This document shows, piece by piece, positions 61,704 through 64,000 of a stretch of 64,000 bases of DNA. The stretch's first letter is position 1, and the number at the start of each line of letters is the position of its first letter. This stretch comes from Paenibacillus sp. FSL H7-0737 (lineage in GTDB: Bacteria > Bacillota > Bacilli > Paenibacillales > Paenibacillaceae). Where the stretch lies: NCBI RefSeq assembly GCF_000758545.1, contig NZ_CP009279.1:62001-126000 (forward strand), read 5' to 3'. Both the position numbers and the translations under genes were made by a program. The notes beneath the pieces were generated by a model, which worked only from the letters and a program-made list of their open reading frames with translations, was not told the DNA's origin and ran no database searches.

Positions 61704-61822
61704 CCAATGCCTGTGAGGTTAGCTTAAGGATTCGGTAGAAGGTTCCCCTATGATCACTGCAAAGCGAGATCAATTCACCCAAAATATGGTTCCCCCACTT
61801 CCCGGTGCAAGGAATTCGGCGT
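61704..61822 (-). promoter_or_regulatory. ydaO-type c-di-AMP riboswitch, copy 2
   Basis: The minus strand shows GCCGAATTCC, GGGTGAATTG, AGGGGAACCTTC, CCGAATCCTTAAGCTAACCTC and AGGCATTGG, the same aptamer as copy 1 with a different variable hairpin. Confidence 0.88.
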
Positions 61823-62045
61823 TTTATGCACCAGATAGTGACTTATCGACATGACTACGACAAATACATGAAGTTATGTAGAAATCGTTTCAAATGATTA
61901 CAAACTTGTTACCAATGGAACAGGACTTATTGTAACAAAGTCTTTACGATTTTGCAAATCCTCATAATTTGTCTATAACGCGAAAGAGTCCCAGCTCCTG
62001 ATTCAGGAACCGGGACTCTTATATTATGTTCTGTAATGCTTCAAA

Positions 62046-62876
62046 TTATTGTGGAAATGCTTTACTGTGCCATAGATGATATTGAGCTGAAATTCCCCAC
62101 ATTTTGAAGAGTGTTGAGGGCAGTGATGAAAGTTGACGAATAAGAAGTGCTGGTAGGCCAGGACAGAAGATGCCCGTTATTCCGCACACTAGCAAAAGGA
62201 TCAGGCCTGCTGCACCAAGTATGATTGAAATTCCTATTGCCGGAATCAGCGACTTCAAGCAAATGAATAAGGAGGAGAACATCCCCGTGCCGCTGGTATA
62301 CCCAAACTGCATATATAGAAGGAACAGGCGCACGATAAAGATGTATATAAGCCATGCCAATACGTATGGAACTAGATGAAGTAACAAAGAGTAGTTCAGA
62401 AAGGAGGACAAGAATAGCCCGTACATTTTTGGAGCAAGCCAGTATAACGGAAGTAGAGCCAGCGCCCATTCGATTAGACTGAAGATAAACACTGGAAATC
62501 CATAAAGCTTCATACCTGGAAAAAAGAACAGGCCACGCTCTCCTTTTCGCTCCTGATGGAGTTCATGCAGTAATCCTGCCCTTATGAAGGGGGAGAGTAG
62601 CAGTCGTAAGACAACAAGCCCTAGGAACATCCATAACCAAGTACGTATCGCAGGATCTGTGTTCAAGTTGAACTGCCCTTCGACATAATAGAGTAGTCTG
62701 CCCATTCCGCTGCCTCCAGCGTCTTTATCTGGATAACGCAGTAGAATTGGAACGATAGCAGACCGGATGAAGCCGTACATAAAGTAGCCCCAGAGCAGTC
62801 GGTAGATGAAGAGCAGAATCAGAATATAAAATTGCTCCTTCATGCTTTGCCAGCCGCGGGTTATCGATGTTCTCAC
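62046..62876 (-). CDS. Polytopic membrane protein, unknown
   Basis: This protein of about 276 residues has roughly six hydrophobic segments (FYILILLFIYRLLWGYFM, WLWMFLGLVVLRLLLSPF, FPVFIFSLIEWALALLPLYW and others). The arrangement suggests a permease-like or DUF-type integral protein without recognised motifs. GTG 62876 follows GAGGTGA at 6 nt; ATG 62882 abuts that site. It lies a few bases after the M1 peptidase stop, so the two are co-transcribed. Confidence 0.75.
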   Translation of the reverse strand: MRTSITRGWQSMKEQFYILILLFIYRLLWGYFMYGFIRSAIVPILLRYPDKDAGGSGMGRLLYYVEGQFNLNTDPAIRTWLWMFLGLVVLRLLLSPFIRAGLLHELHQERKGERGLFFFPGMKLYGFPVFIFSLIEWALALLPLYWLAPKMYGLFLSSFLNYSLLLHLVPYVLAWLIYIFIVRLFLLYMQFGYTSGTGMFSSLFICLKSLIPAIGISIILGAAGLILLLVCGITGIFCPGLPALLIRQLSSLPSTLFKMWGISAQYHLWHSKAFPQ

Positions 62877-62887
62877 AATCATTCACC

Positions 62888-64000
62888 TCACCAGACAAGA
62901 GTTCCGAGCACGGTTTCAACTAGTTTAGTTACACTTAATGTCCAGCGGGAGAGCGTTTTGGGCTCTATTTCCGCCAGTCTGAAGTTATTAAGATGCTTGT
63001 TTTCTAACAGAATGGTATGCTCAGGATCAACCTCAGCAGAGAGAAGAAACTTATCGCTTAACAATTGGAAGGTAGTCTCTGCTCCTTCACCGCTCCAGAC
63101 CCGCTCTGTAGCAGAGCCATCGGCGAATGTGAATTTAATGGGAACGTCAACGTAATGGCTCCCTTTGTTTGTAATCTTTACTATGGATTCATAGCTCTGA
63201 GCATCGCTGTTGCCATTCTTTTTAATCGTAATCGTATCTACTGAGAAATCAGGAGCACCACCACCATAAATATAATCTTCGAAATAAGGCTGCCATGATT
63301 TTTTGGTTACCTTCTCAACGACTTTTTGAAAATCAGACGTAGTGGGGTGCTGGAAACGGAATTTACGTGTGTAAGTGGACATGATGCTGTTCATTGCCTT
63401 AGTGCCTACTTGGCGCTCAATATCCTTAAGTACTAGCTTTCCGCGAATATACACATTCCGGCTATAGGATTCTGCCCCGGCATATTTCCATGTTTCTAAA
63501 TTTAGCGGCTCTGATTTGGTCACCAAGCTGGACTGAAGAGGGAGATTCGTTTTGATGCCATATTCTTGCTCCATGAGTCTGTCTTCAGCATAAGAAGTGA
63601 AGCTTTCATCTAGCCAAGCCTCTTCGAATTCATTGCTGGCTACCATGCCGTAAAAGTATTGATGGCCAATTTCATGAACGACGGTTCTTTCAAGTGAGGT
63701 GTCAGGAGAAGAGTCTGTGGCTCCAAATGCTGTAATGAGTGTTGGATACTCCATTCCTCCAGCCCCATTCCCCTCCTTAGGCGGAACGATAATAGACAGA
63801 GTCGAGTAGGGATAAGGACCATACCATTTGCTGAAGTAGGTCAGAGCTGCCTTAGCGGCCTGAAGGTATCGTTCCTTTAAGTCTTTGTGTAATGGATCGA
63901 GATACACCTTAATCCGTACACCAGGCACTTCTGGCGTAGAGAAGGCTTCTTCGGCTACTGTAAAATCAGGGGATGCCGCCCACGCAAAGTCATGGACATC
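62888..64000 (-). CDS. M1-family metallopeptidase (5' end outside window)
   Basis: The frame stays open to the window end, so the N-terminus is missing. The visible 370 residues include the GGMEYP substrate segment, the zinc site HEIGHQYFYG with a second-ligand glutamate in EEAWLDE, and the usual helical C-terminal part, followed by a beta domain (IKNGNSDAQSYESIVKITN-like). M1 enzymes remove N-terminal amino acids; this one is probably extracytoplasmic, since similar Firmicute proteins are exported. The ATG at 63928 is internal. Confidence 0.9.
   Translation of the reverse strand, partial: DVHDFAWAASPDFTVAEEAFSTPEVPGVRIKVYLDPLHKDLKERYLQAAKAALTYFSKWYGPYPYSTLSIIVPPKEGNGAGGMEYPTLITAFGATDSSPDTSLERTVVHEIGHQYFYGMVASNEFEEAWLDESFTSYAEDRLMEQEYGIKTNLPLQSSLVTKSEPLNLETWKYAGAESYSRNVYIRGKLVLKDIERQVGTKAMNSIMSTYTRKFRFQHPTTSDFQKVVEKVTKKSWQPYFEDYIYGGGAPDFSVDTITIKKNGNSDAQSYESIVKITNKGSHYVDVPIKFTFADGSATERVWSGEGAETTFQLLSDKFLLSAEVDPEHTILLENKHLNNFRLAEIEPKTLSRWTLSVTKLVETVLGTLVW

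Overview
The window is chromosomal DNA of a spore-forming, motile member of the Firmicutes, almost certainly a Paenibacillus. The 16S rRNA gene reads as Paenibacillaceae. The gene order from mazG to lysS follows the Bacillus/Paenibacillus core. Sporulation genes (yabP, yabQ, spoIIE, yabS, yabT, an sspP-like gene) are present, ribosome binding sites are strong AAGGAGG types, and TTG/GTG starts are frequent.

Region 1 (1-12.9 kb) carries mazG (partial), hup, rqcP, yabP, yabQ, divIC, an S1-domain gene, spoIIE behind a promoter with Spo0A-type spacing, a repeat-rich gap (6.45-6.95 kb), yabS, yabT, tilS, hpt and ftsH. Region 2 (13-29.2 kb) holds compact metabolic operons. These are nadA-nadB-nadC, then coaX, hslO, a PpiC-type foldase gene and cysK, then the folate cluster pabB-pabA-pabC-folP-folB-folK-yazB with dusB, then greA and lysS. 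Many of these genes overlap by 4 bp and are probably translationally coupled. Region 3 (29.3-34.6 kb) is one complete rRNA operon (16S-23S-5S) with two promoters, processing stems and a terminator, and no tRNA in the spacer. Region 4 (34.8-41.1 kb) holds guaB, dacA, pdxS-pdxT, serS and tRNA-Ser(UGA).

Region 5 (41.0-49.7 kb) is an 8.6-kb integrated element in the 3' end of tRNA-Ser, bounded by a 72-bp direct repeat. It has a tyrosine integrase, a small HTH protein, a replication-protein-like wHTH protein, iteron-like repeats, several small or unconventional ORFs, and an AT-rich three-gene operon. That operon encodes two proteins I cannot assign to any family, followed by a TIR-domain protein. 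This arrangement is the best candidate for an undescribed system, probably anti-phage defence. The functional link is inferred from gene context and the TIR fold; it is not shown by the sequence alone.

Region 6 (49.8-64 kb) returns to core genome. It has an sspP-like gene, a lipoprotein gene, a GNAT gene and tadA, a sporulation-type histidine kinase gene, rluF, motA-motB, a pterin dehydratase gene, a cytochrome c gene and a second GNAT gene. Two tandem NlpC/P60 hydrolase genes follow, each behind a c-di-AMP (ydaO-type) riboswitch, then a membrane protein gene and a partial M1 peptidase gene. Several intergenic repeat families (6.45-6.85 kb, 20.6-20.7 kb, 52.9/60.0 kb) look like genome-wide dispersed elements.
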